Source: JAABQG01 sp963726365 (GTDB taxonomy: Bacteria; Pseudomonadota; Gammaproteobacteria; Burkholderiales; Burkholderiaceae_C). From it: DNA of 64,000 nucleotides. The notes under the pieces are model-generated. The model saw only the letters and a list, made by a program, of their open reading frames with translations, ran no database searches and had not been told where the DNA came from. Shown piece after piece: positions 9,449 to 17,073 of this stretch (the stretch's first letter is position 1; each line of letters begins with the position of its first letter). A program made the translations under genes and the position numbers. The stretch spans positions 62,001 to 126,000 of the forward strand of contig CAVSCI010000008.1 of assembly GCA_963726365.1 (NCBI GenBank), given 5' to 3'.

Positions 9449-9920
9449 ATGAAAGTCAGTCACGCGGTCCGCCGCCATCGTCATCCTGGCCTCGTTGTTT
9501 ATCGTCGGATTCGTACCCGAGGCGCACGCCCTGCGTGGCCGCGGCGCCGCATTCGTCGTCGGCGCCGCAGCCGGCTCGGCAAGTGCCGACTCCGCCAACG
9601 CAAACGCCGCTGCCGCGCAGCAGCAGGCGGCCACGGCCCAGCAGCAGGCCGCCACTGCGCAACAGCAGGCCGAGGTCGAAAAGCAGAAAGCCATCGCGGC
9701 GCAGCAGCAGGCCGAGGCCGAAAAGCAGAAGGCCATCGCCGCCCAGCAGACTGCCGCTGCCGGCAAGCCATTGGCCGCAGGCACTGTGGTCACGAAGCTG
9801 CCCGCCGGTTGCACCCCCACGCCAGTGGGCGGCAAGAACTACCAGTACTGCGGTGGCACCTTCTTCGAGCCGGTCTACGAAGGCAGCACGCTGAAATACG
9901 TTGCGTCGACACCGAAGTAA
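9449..9920 (+). CDS. Secreted heptad-repeat protein (Gln/Ala-rich coiled coil) with Cys-containing C-terminal domain
   Basis: The ATG at 9449 follows GGAG. Removing one G near 9467 joins MKVSHA to SAAIVILASLFIVGFVPEAHA, a clear signal peptide. Residues then repeat in 7-residue (AQQQAAT, twice) and 14-residue (AQQQAE.EKQKAIA, twice) units, so a heptad coiled coil is predicted at about 9612-9750. The last 45 residues (LPAGCTPTP...YQYCGGTFFEPVY) have two Cys that could form a disulfide and resemble the small C-terminal domains found beside DUF2092 genes. It is probably envelope-associated and may work with the upstream DUF2092 protein. Its role is unknown. Confidence 0.65.
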
Positions 9921-9929
9921 GTGGCGCCC

Positions 9930-11090
9930 ATGCCAAGAACCATCGTCAACGGCCGCGATCTCAGCACCGTCGAGCTGGACTGGAAGCAAGTCTTCTACAC
10001 CAACTGCGGCATGGTCTCGGCCAGCAATGTCGACCAGGAGCTCGGCTGGTGCAAGACAGACTTCGCGGCGATCGGCGTCGACTATTCGTACTTCCGCAGC
10101 CGGCGCGAGAACGACTGGTATCCCCACTACATCCACAACCTCGACAACCTGATCCGCTTCGGCGGCCTGTACCCGCCGATCCATGTCGAGGCCGACATCC
10201 GCCGCACGAGGCTGCTGGGCGCGACGCCCACCTATGAGGGCGGCTGCATGCTGGTGCGCGCCAAGGACTGGATCTTCAAGATGAGCCACCTGAAGGGCAA
10301 GCGCATCGGCCTGTCGAAGAGCCTGAACACGCTGAAGAACGACTGGTGGCGCATCACCGAGCACTACGGCATCCTGAACATGCTGATGCTCAACGACATG
10401 ACGATGGACGACGTCGAGATCGTCGAGTTCCCCTATGCCGACGACTGGTACGCCGACCCGAAGCTGCTTGAGCCGCTGAACAGCGCCACCGAGCTTTACA
10501 TGGGCAAGATGGACCACAAGCGCAACCTGGCCTTCCGCCCGCTGGAGGCGGCGCTGCTCGACGGCAAGGTCGATGCGATCTACACCCACAGCAAGACCTG
10601 GCAGCACCTGCAGGAAGACACAGGCAAGATCGCGGCGATCGAGGACCTGTCGCGCTACCCGGACTGGCGCCTGCAGGCGAACAACGAGCCCGCGGTCATC
10701 ACCTGCAGCGACGTCATGGCCGAGCAGCACCCCGAGCTGGTCGTCACCTTCCTGAAGGCAATGATCAAGGTCGGGCGCTGGTCCAACGAGAACAAACGCG
10801 CCGCAGCCGTGATCCTTGACCGCCAGACCTATTACCGCGACGCCGAGGACACCTACCAGAACATCAAGCTCGTCGACATGGTGCCCAGCCTGTCGCCGAA
10901 GAACCTGGCGCAGATCGAGATCGGCAAGGACTTCATGCTCGAGCATGGCTACATCAAGCGCGACTTCGATGTCCACGCGTGGGCTGCGCCCGAGTTCCTG
11001 GAGCAGGCGGCAAAGGAACTGATCGAGGAGCAGTGGACGAAGGCGACCGCGGCCAAGCTGCCGCAGGCGACCGTGGTCAGGCTCGGCTAG
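9930..11090 (+). CDS. DszB-like sulfinate desulfinase (substrate-binding-protein fold enzyme)
   Basis: A 386-residue protein without a signal peptide, of the NMT1/SsuA-like fold. Its best match in memory is DszB, 2'-hydroxybiphenyl-2-sulfinate desulfinase, which hydrolyses a C-S bond and releases sulfite. All three DszB catalytic residues seem to be present: Cys26 in YTNCGM, His66 and Arg76 in H-x9-RFGG (DszB: Cys27, His60, Arg70 with the same 10-residue spacing). Other shared patches are RLLG.TP, GKRIGLS, MDDVEIVEF and the C-terminal WAAPEFL. Absence of a signal peptide argues against a periplasmic binding protein. The substrate is unknown, as no DszA/C-type monooxygenase lies in the window. 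The start is ATG 9930; a GTG at 9921 abuts the previous stop. Confidence 0.7.
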   Translation: MPRTIVNGRDLSTVELDWKQVFYTNCGMVSASNVDQELGWCKTDFAAIGVDYSYFRSRRENDWYPHYIHNLDNLIRFGGLYPPIHVEADIRRTRLLGATPTYEGGCMLVRAKDWIFKMSHLKGKRIGLSKSLNTLKNDWWRITEHYGILNMLMLNDMTMDDVEIVEFPYADDWYADPKLLEPLNSATELYMGKMDHKRNLAFRPLEAALLDGKVDAIYTHSKTWQHLQEDTGKIAAIEDLSRYPDWRLQANNEPAVITCSDVMAEQHPELVVTFLKAMIKVGRWSNENKRAAAVILDRQTYYRDAEDTYQNIKLVDMVPSLSPKNLAQIEIGKDFMLEHGYIKRDFDVHAWAAPEFLEQAAKELIEEQWTKATAAKLPQATVVRLG

Positions 11091-11162
11091 TCGAAGTCCA
11101 TGGGCGATGTGTTTATGGGATTCGGCGAGCCAGTGATGAACATACTGAATGAAAGGTCAACC

Positions 11163-11723
11163 ATGACATTGAAGCAAGAGCAGAACCCCACGCCAGCGGT
11201 CGATGGCAGCAAGCTGCCCAAGATGAAGCAGACGACCCTGGGTCTTTATGTGACCGCCGCGCAAGCCTACGAAATGTGGCGAGACGCGCCCGATGACGTG
11301 AAGATCATCGACGTGCGAACCCCCGAGGAATTCGCCTTCGTCGGGCATCCGGCAATGGCCTGGAACGTGCCGTTCGCGTTTGTGAGCTACCAGCGATCGG
11401 GCGGCAAGTTCACCTACGCACCGCAAATGAACAAGGCTTTCGTCGATCAGGTCAAGGAGATCGCCCAGCCAGGCGACATCCTCCTGGTGACATGCCGGTC
11501 GGGCGGTCGCGGCGGGATGGCCGTCAACCAGCTTGCCGCGGCCGGGTTCACGAAGGCCTACAACATCGTCGATGGCATCGAAGGCGACACAGTGGACGAT
11601 CCCGAGAGTGTTTTCCACGGCAAGCGGATGAAGAACGGCTGGAAGAACTCGGCGCCCTGGGTCTACGACATTGATCCCGAGAAGGTCATCATCGAGGAAG
11701 GCGCTTCCCAGGGGATGCGGTGA
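11163..11723 (+). CDS. Rhodanese-like sulfurtransferase
   Basis: A 186-residue single rhodanese domain. It shows the entry motif VKIIDVRTPEEFAFVGHP and the active-site loop CRSGGRG, with the Cys that carries the persulfide. It has no signal peptide, so it is probably cytoplasmic. I chose the ATG at 11163, preceded by GAAAGG, over an in-frame ATG at 11100. It sits between the DszB-like enzyme and the persulfide-reductase-like gene, 72 bp and 60 bp away, which suggests a role in handling sulfane sulfur from the same pathway. Single-domain rhodaneses transfer sulfur from thiosulfate, glutathione persulfide or similar donors; the donor here is not known. Confidence 0.85.
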   Translation: MTLKQEQNPTPAVDGSKLPKMKQTTLGLYVTAAQAYEMWRDAPDDVKIIDVRTPEEFAFVGHPAMAWNVPFAFVSYQRSGGKFTYAPQMNKAFVDQVKEIAQPGDILLVTCRSGGRGGMAVNQLAAAGFTKAYNIVDGIEGDTVDDPESVFHGKRMKNGWKNSAPWVYDIDPEKVIIEEGASQGMR

Positions 11724-11783
11724 CGGCGCGCCAGGCCATCGACTGAAGCCAGATCAAGAAACACCCTGAAAGAAGGAAACCCC

Positions 11784-13490
11784 ATGAAAGTGATCATCGT
11801 CGGTGGCGTCGCCGGTGGCGCATCGTGCGCGGCACGCCTGCGCCGCCTGGATGAGAAGGCGGAGATCGTGTTGGTCGAGCGCGGCCCGTATGTGTCGTAT
11901 GCGAACTGCGGCTTGCCGTACCACGTCGGCGGCGTGATCGAGGAAGAGGCCAGCCTGCTGGTCGCGGACGCGGCGACGTTTCGCAGCCAGTTCGCCATCG
12001 ACGCGCGCACAGGCTGCGAGGCCGTGGCCATCTCGCCGGCAGAGAAGACCGTGCAGCTGCGTGACGTCGCCAGCGGCGAGCTGCGCACCGAGTCCTACGA
12101 CAAGCTGGTGCTGTCGCCCGGCGCGGCATCGATCCGCCCGCCGCTGCCCGGCATCGACCTGCCCGGCATCTTCCAGGTGCGCACGGTGCCCGACGCGCGG
12201 GCGATCCGCGAATGGATCGAGCGCGGATCCGAGTTCCTGTCGGGCATGCACAAGTACTCCGGCTTCCAGACGCTGCGGCCGAAGACACGCGCCGTCGTGA
12301 TCGGCGGCGGCTTCATCGGGCTGGAGACGGCCGAGAACCTGGTGCACCGCGGCTTCGATGTCACGCTGGTCGAAATGGGCACGCAGCTGCTCGGCCCGCT
12401 GGACGTCGACATGGCGCGCATCGTCGAGGGCTTCGTGCAGAGCCACGGCGTGCGCCTGGCGCTCGGCGACGGCGTGGCCGGTTTCAAGCCCGCCGCCGGC
12501 GGCGCGATCGACGTCGAGACGAAGTCGGGCAAGGTTCATCCCGCCGACGTCGTGATCCTCGCGCTCGGCGTGCGCCCGGAAACCGCGCTCGCGAAGGCGG
12601 CCGGGCTGGCGCTCGGCGAGCGCGGCGGCATCCGGGTCGACGAACAGATGCGCACCAGTGAGCCCGATATCTTTGCGGTAGGTGATGCGGTCGAAGTGAA
12701 GGATTTCGTCACCGGCGACTGGAGCCTGATCGCGCTGGCGGGCCCCGCCAACCGGCAGGGACGCATCGCCGCCGACGTGATCGCCGGGCGCGACGCGCGC
12801 TACCGTGGCACGCAAGGCACCTCGGTCATCGGCCTGTTCGGCGCGGCGGCGGCGTGGGTCGGCGCCAGCCGCAAGACACTTGAGCGGCGCGGCGACACGG
12901 ACTTCGAGGAGATCAACCTGTTCCCCAACTCGCATGCCGGCTACTACCCCGGCGCCAAGCCGATCGCCATGAAGGTGCTGTTCCGCAAGTCGGACGGTCG
13001 CCTGCTGGGCGCACAGGCGGTGGGCTTCGACGGCGTGGACAAGCGCATCAGCGTGCTCGCAGCCTATCTGCAGATGGGCGCGACGGTGCATGACCTCGCA
13101 CAGGCCGAGCTTTGTTATGCGCCGCAATTCGGCAGCGCCAAGGACCCGGTGAACTTCGCCGGCATGATGGCCGGCGACGTGCTGCACGGCGACATGCCGC
13201 TGAGCCACTGGCCCACCGCGAGCACCGGCTTCGTGCTCGATGTGCGGCAGCCGCCGGAGCTGGCGGTCGAGGCCGTTGCCGGCGCGGTCAACATCCCGCT
13301 GCCCGAGTTGCGCCAGCGGCTCGGCGAGCTGCCGCGCGACCGCGAGATCCATGTGGTGTGCCGCTCCGGCCAGCGCGCCTACTACGCGACCCGCATCCTG
13401 CTGCAAAACGGCTTCAAGGCATGCACCGTCTCGGGCGGCATGCTCTCGCTGGCGCACAAGCAGTTGCTTGACGAGCCGTCGAAACCCTGA
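11784..13490 (+). CDS. FAD-dependent CoA-disulfide/persulfide reductase with C-terminal rhodanese domain
   Basis: A 568-residue fusion. Residues 1-450 are a pyridine nucleotide-disulfide oxidoreductase with FAD motif GGVAGGAS, the single redox Cys42 in SYANCGLPYHVGG (typical of CoADR and NADH oxidase-like enzymes), NAD motif VIGGGFIGLE and the second FAD motif FAVGDAVE. Residues 470-560 form a rhodanese domain with active Cys526 in CRSGQRAY. This layout is that of CoADR-RHD/Npsr enzymes, which reduce CoA polysulfides or persulfides with NAD(P)H. It starts at ATG after GAAGGA. With the upstream rhodanese it gives the cluster two sulfurtransferase sites next to a flavin reductase, consistent with persulfide metabolism. 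Confidence 0.87.
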   Translation: MKVIIVGGVAGGASCAARLRRLDEKAEIVLVERGPYVSYANCGLPYHVGGVIEEEASLLVADAATFRSQFAIDARTGCEAVAISPAEKTVQLRDVASGELRTESYDKLVLSPGAASIRPPLPGIDLPGIFQVRTVPDARAIREWIERGSEFLSGMHKYSGFQTLRPKTRAVVIGGGFIGLETAENLVHRGFDVTLVEMGTQLLGPLDVDMARIVEGFVQSHGVRLALGDGVAGFKPAAGGAIDVETKSGKVHPADVVILALGVRPETALAKAAGLALGERGGIRVDEQMRTSEPDIFAVGDAVEVKDFVTGDWSLIALAGPANRQGRIAADVIAGRDARYRGTQGTSVIGLFGAAAAWVGASRKTLERRGDTDFEEINLFPNSHAGYYPGAKPIAMKVLFRKSDGRLLGAQAVGFDGVDKRISVLAAYLQMGATVHDLAQAELCYAPQFGSAKDPVNFAGMMAGDVLHGDMPLSHWPTASTGFVLDVRQPPELAVEAVAGAVNIPLPELRQRLGELPRDREIHVVCRSGQRAYYATRILLQNGFKACTVSGGMLSLAHKQLLDEPSKP

Positions 13491-13533
13491 CGCGGTCAAG
13501 CCAGTTCTGAACCATCGAAGGAACAACCGGATC

Positions 13534-13587
13534 ATGAGCACCAACACCAGGGAATCAGGCAGGGGAGGCGGACATGCCTGCGCCTGA
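13534..13587 (+). other. 17-codon ORF before the AI-2E gene
   Basis: MSTNTRESG... (17 codons) has a good GAAGGA ribosome site and its TGA lies 12-14 bases inside the next gene, which starts at 13574. It could be a coupling leader peptide, or the true N-terminus of the transporter cut off by a one-base error, as happens often in this sequence. I cannot tell which. Confidence 0.3.
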
Positions 13588-14698
13588 AAAATTCGACCAC
13601 GACCTGGATCAGCGCATCGCTTCGAAGGTCACGGATGTCTTCATCCGCCTTGGTATGGTGGTGGCCCTGGTGCTGCTGTGTTATCGGGCGATCTCGCCGT
13701 TCCTGACCCTGCTGATCTGGTCGCTGATCCTCGCCGTGGCGTTGCATCCGCTGCACGAGGCCGTGGCCCGCAAGGTCGGCGGCCGCCACGGTCTGGCGGC
13801 GACGCTGATCGCGATCCTGGGCCTGGCACTGATCGTCGCGCCGTCTGCCGTGTTGATGAGTTCACTGGGCGACTCGGTGCATCAGTTCATCCGGAACGTT
13901 CAGACGAATTCACTTGCAATCCCGGCGCCCAATGAGTCTGTGGCCACCTGGCCTTTCATTGGACCGAAGCTGCACGCCATGTGGTCCCAGGCGCACGCCG
14001 ATCTGCCCGCGCTGGTTCAAGGCCTGCAGCCGCAGCTCGGCGACATCGCGAAGTCCGTGCTCGGCTTCGTGGGGGGTATCGGCGTCGGCCTGCTGCAATT
14101 CCTCGCCGCCTTCATCATCGCGGGCATCATCATGGCTTTCGGTGAGGAGGGTGCGCAAGCGAACCTCGCGATTTTCCAGCGCGTCCTGGGCAAGGCGCGC
14201 GGTGCCGAACTCGCAAAACTCTCCACGGCGACCATTCGCGCTGTTGCCCAGGGCGTGATCGGTGTCGCGTTCATCCAGGCCATCATCGTCGGCCTGTGCC
14301 TGCTGGTCGCCGGCATTCCCTGGCCGGGCTTGCTGGCACTCATCGTGCTGGTGCTCGGCATTGCCCAGATCCCCTCGCTGATCGTGACCTTGCCGGCGAT
14401 CGCTTACCTCTGGTGGACGGGAACCCACGGCAATTTCGAGGCCATTGCCTACACCGTGCTGCTGCTCGTCGCGGGCATGTCGGACAACGTGCTGAAGCCG
14501 CTGATGCTCGGCCGCGGTGTCAAGGCGCCCATGGTCGTCATCCTGCTCGGCGCGCTTGGCGGCATGGCGACCGCCGGCATTCTCGGCATGTTCGTCGGCG
14601 CGACCTTGTTGACGCTCGGCTACAAGATCTTCATGAGCTGGGTGGCGGACAACCCCGATGCCGTTGGATCCGGGGGCGACACACCCTCGGCGAGCTGA
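13574..14698 (+). CDS. AI-2E family (PerM-like) transporter
   Basis: A 374-residue membrane protein with about eight hydrophobic helices, starting at ATG after GGGGAGG. The pattern matches the AI-2E/PerM (PF01594) family: paired helices at the N-terminus (RLGMVVALVLLCYRAISPFL), a long soluble linker with ..L....P.LG, and C-terminal helices ending in GLGILGMF-type and DNP stretches (SDNVLKPLMLGRG, WVADNPD). Members export small molecules, for example autoinducer-2, or sodium/protons; the substrate here is unknown. It lies 83 bp after the persulfide reductase on the same strand and 20 bp before a small membrane protein, so it appears to belong to the cluster. Confidence 0.82.
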   Translation: MPAPEKFDHDLDQRIASKVTDVFIRLGMVVALVLLCYRAISPFLTLLIWSLILAVALHPLHEAVARKVGGRHGLAATLIAILGLALIVAPSAVLMSSLGDSVHQFIRNVQTNSLAIPAPNESVATWPFIGPKLHAMWSQAHADLPALVQGLQPQLGDIAKSVLGFVGGIGVGLLQFLAAFIIAGIIMAFGEEGAQANLAIFQRVLGKARGAELAKLSTATIRAVAQGVIGVAFIQAIIVGLCLLVAGIPWPGLLALIVLVLGIAQIPSLIVTLPAIAYLWWTGTHGNFEAIAYTVLLLVAGMSDNVLKPLMLGRGVKAPMVVILLGALGGMATAGILGMFVGATLLTLGYKIFMSWVADNPDAVGSGGDTPSAS

Positions 14699-14718
14699 TT
14701 TTCAGAGGTGGTCGTGAA

Positions 14719-15253
14719 ATGAAATCCGAAGAGTTCAAGCACAAGCTCAAGCATGAACTGATCGAGTACGCGGTCAACGCCGCGTATCTGGCGATCGTTT
14801 TCGCCGCTTTCACGTGGTACCGGCGGCTGATCCTGGCCTCGTACGACATCGCCTACACGAACTACTGGTTCGCGCTGATCGAGGCGCTCATCCTCGGCAA
14901 GGTCATCATGATCGGGAGCATCTTCCGCCTCGGTCGCAGCCTCGAGGACAAACCCCTGATATTCAGCAGTCTGTACAAGACGGCCGTCTTCTGCCTGTTC
15001 TGCGCCGCCTTCACGGTCGCCGAACATACCGTCGTCGGCCTGTGGAAGGGCGCAGGCCTTGACGGCGGGGATGCACGAGATCGCGGAGAAGGGAGGCCAT
15101 GAAGTCCTGGCCAACACCCTGATGCTGTTCGTGTCGCTGTTCCCGTTTTTTGCGTTCAAGGAACTGGGACGTGTGGCCGGACGCGAGCGGCTCCAGGACA
15201 TCTTCTTCATCAGGCGACCCGACCTTGAGAGCCGCATCGAGGTGAAGTCATGA
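14719..15253 (+). CDS. Small inner-membrane protein, function unknown (one frameshift)
   Basis: It begins at ATG 14719 after AGAGGTG and runs in one frame to about 15057, then in the next frame to TGA at 15251-15253. Removing one base at GGCCTTGACG joins KGAGL to TAGMHEIAEKGG. The repaired product has about 177 residues and four hydrophobic segments: LAIVFAAFTWYRR, YWFALIEALILGKVIMIG, ALYKTAVFCLFCAAF-like and LANTLMLFVSLFPFFAF. I do not recognise a named family. The stop overlaps the start of the SulP gene (ATGA), so the two are translationally coupled, and the protein may be a partner of the transporter. Confidence 0.6.
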
Positions 15254-17058
15254 AGTCCGAACCAGGCCTTGCAGCGCTGTTGCGCCGCCGGTTGCCGATC
15301 CTGGAATGGGGTGCGACGTATTCCGGGCAGACCCTCGTCGGCGATCTCGTCGCCGCTGCGATCGTCTCGATGATGCTGATCCCGCAATCACTCGCCTACG
15401 CGTTGCTGGTCGGACTGCCGCCGCAACTCGGGCTCTACGCCTCCATGGCGCCGCTGCTGCTCTACGCGGTCTTCGGCACCTCGCGCGCGCTGGCCGTGGG
15501 GCCGGTGGCGGTGGCGAGCCTGATGACGGGCGCCGCGGCCGCCCAGATCGCGACGCAAGGGACGCCGGAGCACATCGGGGCCGCCGTCGCCATTGCGCTG
15601 CTGACCGGGATCCTGATGATCGCCATGGGTTTCCTGCGGCTGGGCTTCCTGGCCAACTTCCTGAGCCACCCGGTGGTCTCGGGATTCATCACGGCCGCCG
15701 CCGTGCAGATCGCGGCCGGGCAGATTGGCCCGCTGCTCGGCATCAAGACGCACGGCGAGAGCCTGCTGGAGATCCTGGAATCGCTGCTGCCGCATCTCGG
15801 CGGCGTGAAGCCCGTGACCGCGGCCATCGGCATCGCGGCGGTGCTCTTCCTGCTGTGGGCGAAGCGAGGCCTCAAGCCGCTGATGGTGCGCTTCGGCCTC
15901 GGCGACCGCCCGGCGGATATCGTCGCGAAGGCCGCCCCGGCGATGGCGATCGTCGTCTGCACGGCCGCGGTGTGGACCTTCGGGTTGGACGCGCGCGGCG
16001 TGGGCATCCTCGGCGCGGTGCCCGCAGGACTGCCGAAGCTGGCGTTGCCGCCATTCGACGCGACGCTGTGGACCAAGATCCTGGTGCCGTCGCTGCTCAT
16101 CGCCATCGTCGGTTATGTGGAGTCGATCTCGGTCGCGCTGACGCTGGCCGCCAAACGCCGCCAGCGCGTCGACCCGGACCAGGAACTCATTGCCCTGGGC
16201 GTGGCCGATATCGGCTCGGCTGTCTCCGGCGGATTCCCCGTGACGGGGGCGCTGTCACGCTCGGTGGTGAATTTCGAGGCGGGCGCCCAGACACCGGCCG
16301 CGGGCGCGTTCGCTGCGGTCGGGGTGGCGCTCGCGACGCTGTTCCTCACGCCCCTGCTCTTCTTCATGCCGAAGACAGCCCTTGCCGCCATCATCATCGT
16401 CGCGGTGCTGTCCCTGGTTGACTTCGCCGCGCTGAAGCATACCTGGGACTATTCCCGCGCCGAGTTCGCGGCGATGGTGGCGACGATCCTCGTAACCTGG
16501 CTGGACGGCGTGGAGTCCGGCCTCATCGCAGGCGTGGGGCTGTCGATCTTCCTGCATCTTTACGCCACGTCGAGGCCGCACGTGGCGGTCATCGGGCAGA
16601 TCCCCGGGACTTCACACTTCCGCAACGTCGAGCGCCACGAGGTGGTGACGGACCCGGAGATCCTGTCGTTGCGGGTGGATGCCAGCCTGTACTTTCCGAA
16701 TGCCCGCTTCATCGAGGAACTGGTCAACGAGTCGGTGGCGGCCAACCCGGCGATCCGCCACGTCATTCTCGAATGCATTGCCGTGAACACGATCGACCTT
16801 TCGGCGCTCGAAAGCCTGTCGGCCGTCAACAAGCGGCTCGCGGATGGTGGCATCCGCCTGCACCTGGCCGCGGTGAAAGGGCCGGTGATGGACCGGCTCA
16901 AGCAATCCCATTTCCTGCAGGAACTGACCGGGAAGGTGCATCTGTCGCACTTCGATGCGGTCGCCAGTATCCGGCCTGAGCTGGCAACGAGCGTCCTCCA
17001 GTCGGAGCGCGCGCCAGCCGCGGCGCCGCCGCAGATGCCGCTCGCTGATCCATCGTAG
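15250..17058 (+). CDS. SulP family anion transporter with STAS domain
   Basis: A 602-residue protein with the SulP plan: about 12 membrane helices (residues 20-430), including the signature region MLIPQSLAYALLVGLPPQLGLYAS and GGFPVTGALSRSVVNFEAGAQT, followed by a cytoplasmic STAS domain (about 455-570) containing VILECIAVNTIDLSALESL. SulP proteins move sulfate, bicarbonate or other anions, often with Na+ or H+. The gene overlaps the upstream membrane-protein gene by 4 bp and is followed 15 bp later by a beta-carbonic anhydrase, a pairing seen for bicarbonate-type SulP proteins. The sulfur genes upstream suggest sulfate or sulfite instead. Both readings are open. Confidence 0.9.
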   Translation: MKSEPGLAALLRRRLPILEWGATYSGQTLVGDLVAAAIVSMMLIPQSLAYALLVGLPPQLGLYASMAPLLLYAVFGTSRALAVGPVAVASLMTGAAAAQIATQGTPEHIGAAVAIALLTGILMIAMGFLRLGFLANFLSHPVVSGFITAAAVQIAAGQIGPLLGIKTHGESLLEILESLLPHLGGVKPVTAAIGIAAVLFLLWAKRGLKPLMVRFGLGDRPADIVAKAAPAMAIVVCTAAVWTFGLDARGVGILGAVPAGLPKLALPPFDATLWTKILVPSLLIAIVGYVESISVALTLAAKRRQRVDPDQELIALGVADIGSAVSGGFPVTGALSRSVVNFEAGAQTPAAGAFAAVGVALATLFLTPLLFFMPKTALAAIIIVAVLSLVDFAALKHTWDYSRAEFAAMVATILVTWLDGVESGLIAGVGLSIFLHLYATSRPHVAVIGQIPGTSHFRNVERHEVVTDPEILSLRVDASLYFPNARFIEELVNESVAANPAIRHVILECIAVNTIDLSALESLSAVNKRLADGGIRLHLAAVKGPVMDRLKQSHFLQELTGKVHLSHFDAVASIRPELATSVLQSERAPAAAPPQMPLADPS

Positions 17059-17073
17059 ACCGGACGCATACCC

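Noticed and set aside
9612..9750. CRISPR-like or satellite repeat
   Set aside because: The repeat is in frame, 21 or 42 bp long, and codes for heptads in a secreted protein. No spacers or cas genes are present.
8612..10237. One 541-residue protein covering the DUF2092, heptad-repeat and desulfinase starts
   Set aside because: It is a frame run-through. After one restored T the DUF2092 protein ends at 9432, and two well-supported genes start after it in other frames.
9930..11090. Periplasmic ABC substrate-binding protein
   Set aside because: No signal peptide, and the catalytic Cys, His and Arg with the RFGG context point to the DszB enzyme branch. No ABC membrane or ATPase genes adjoin.
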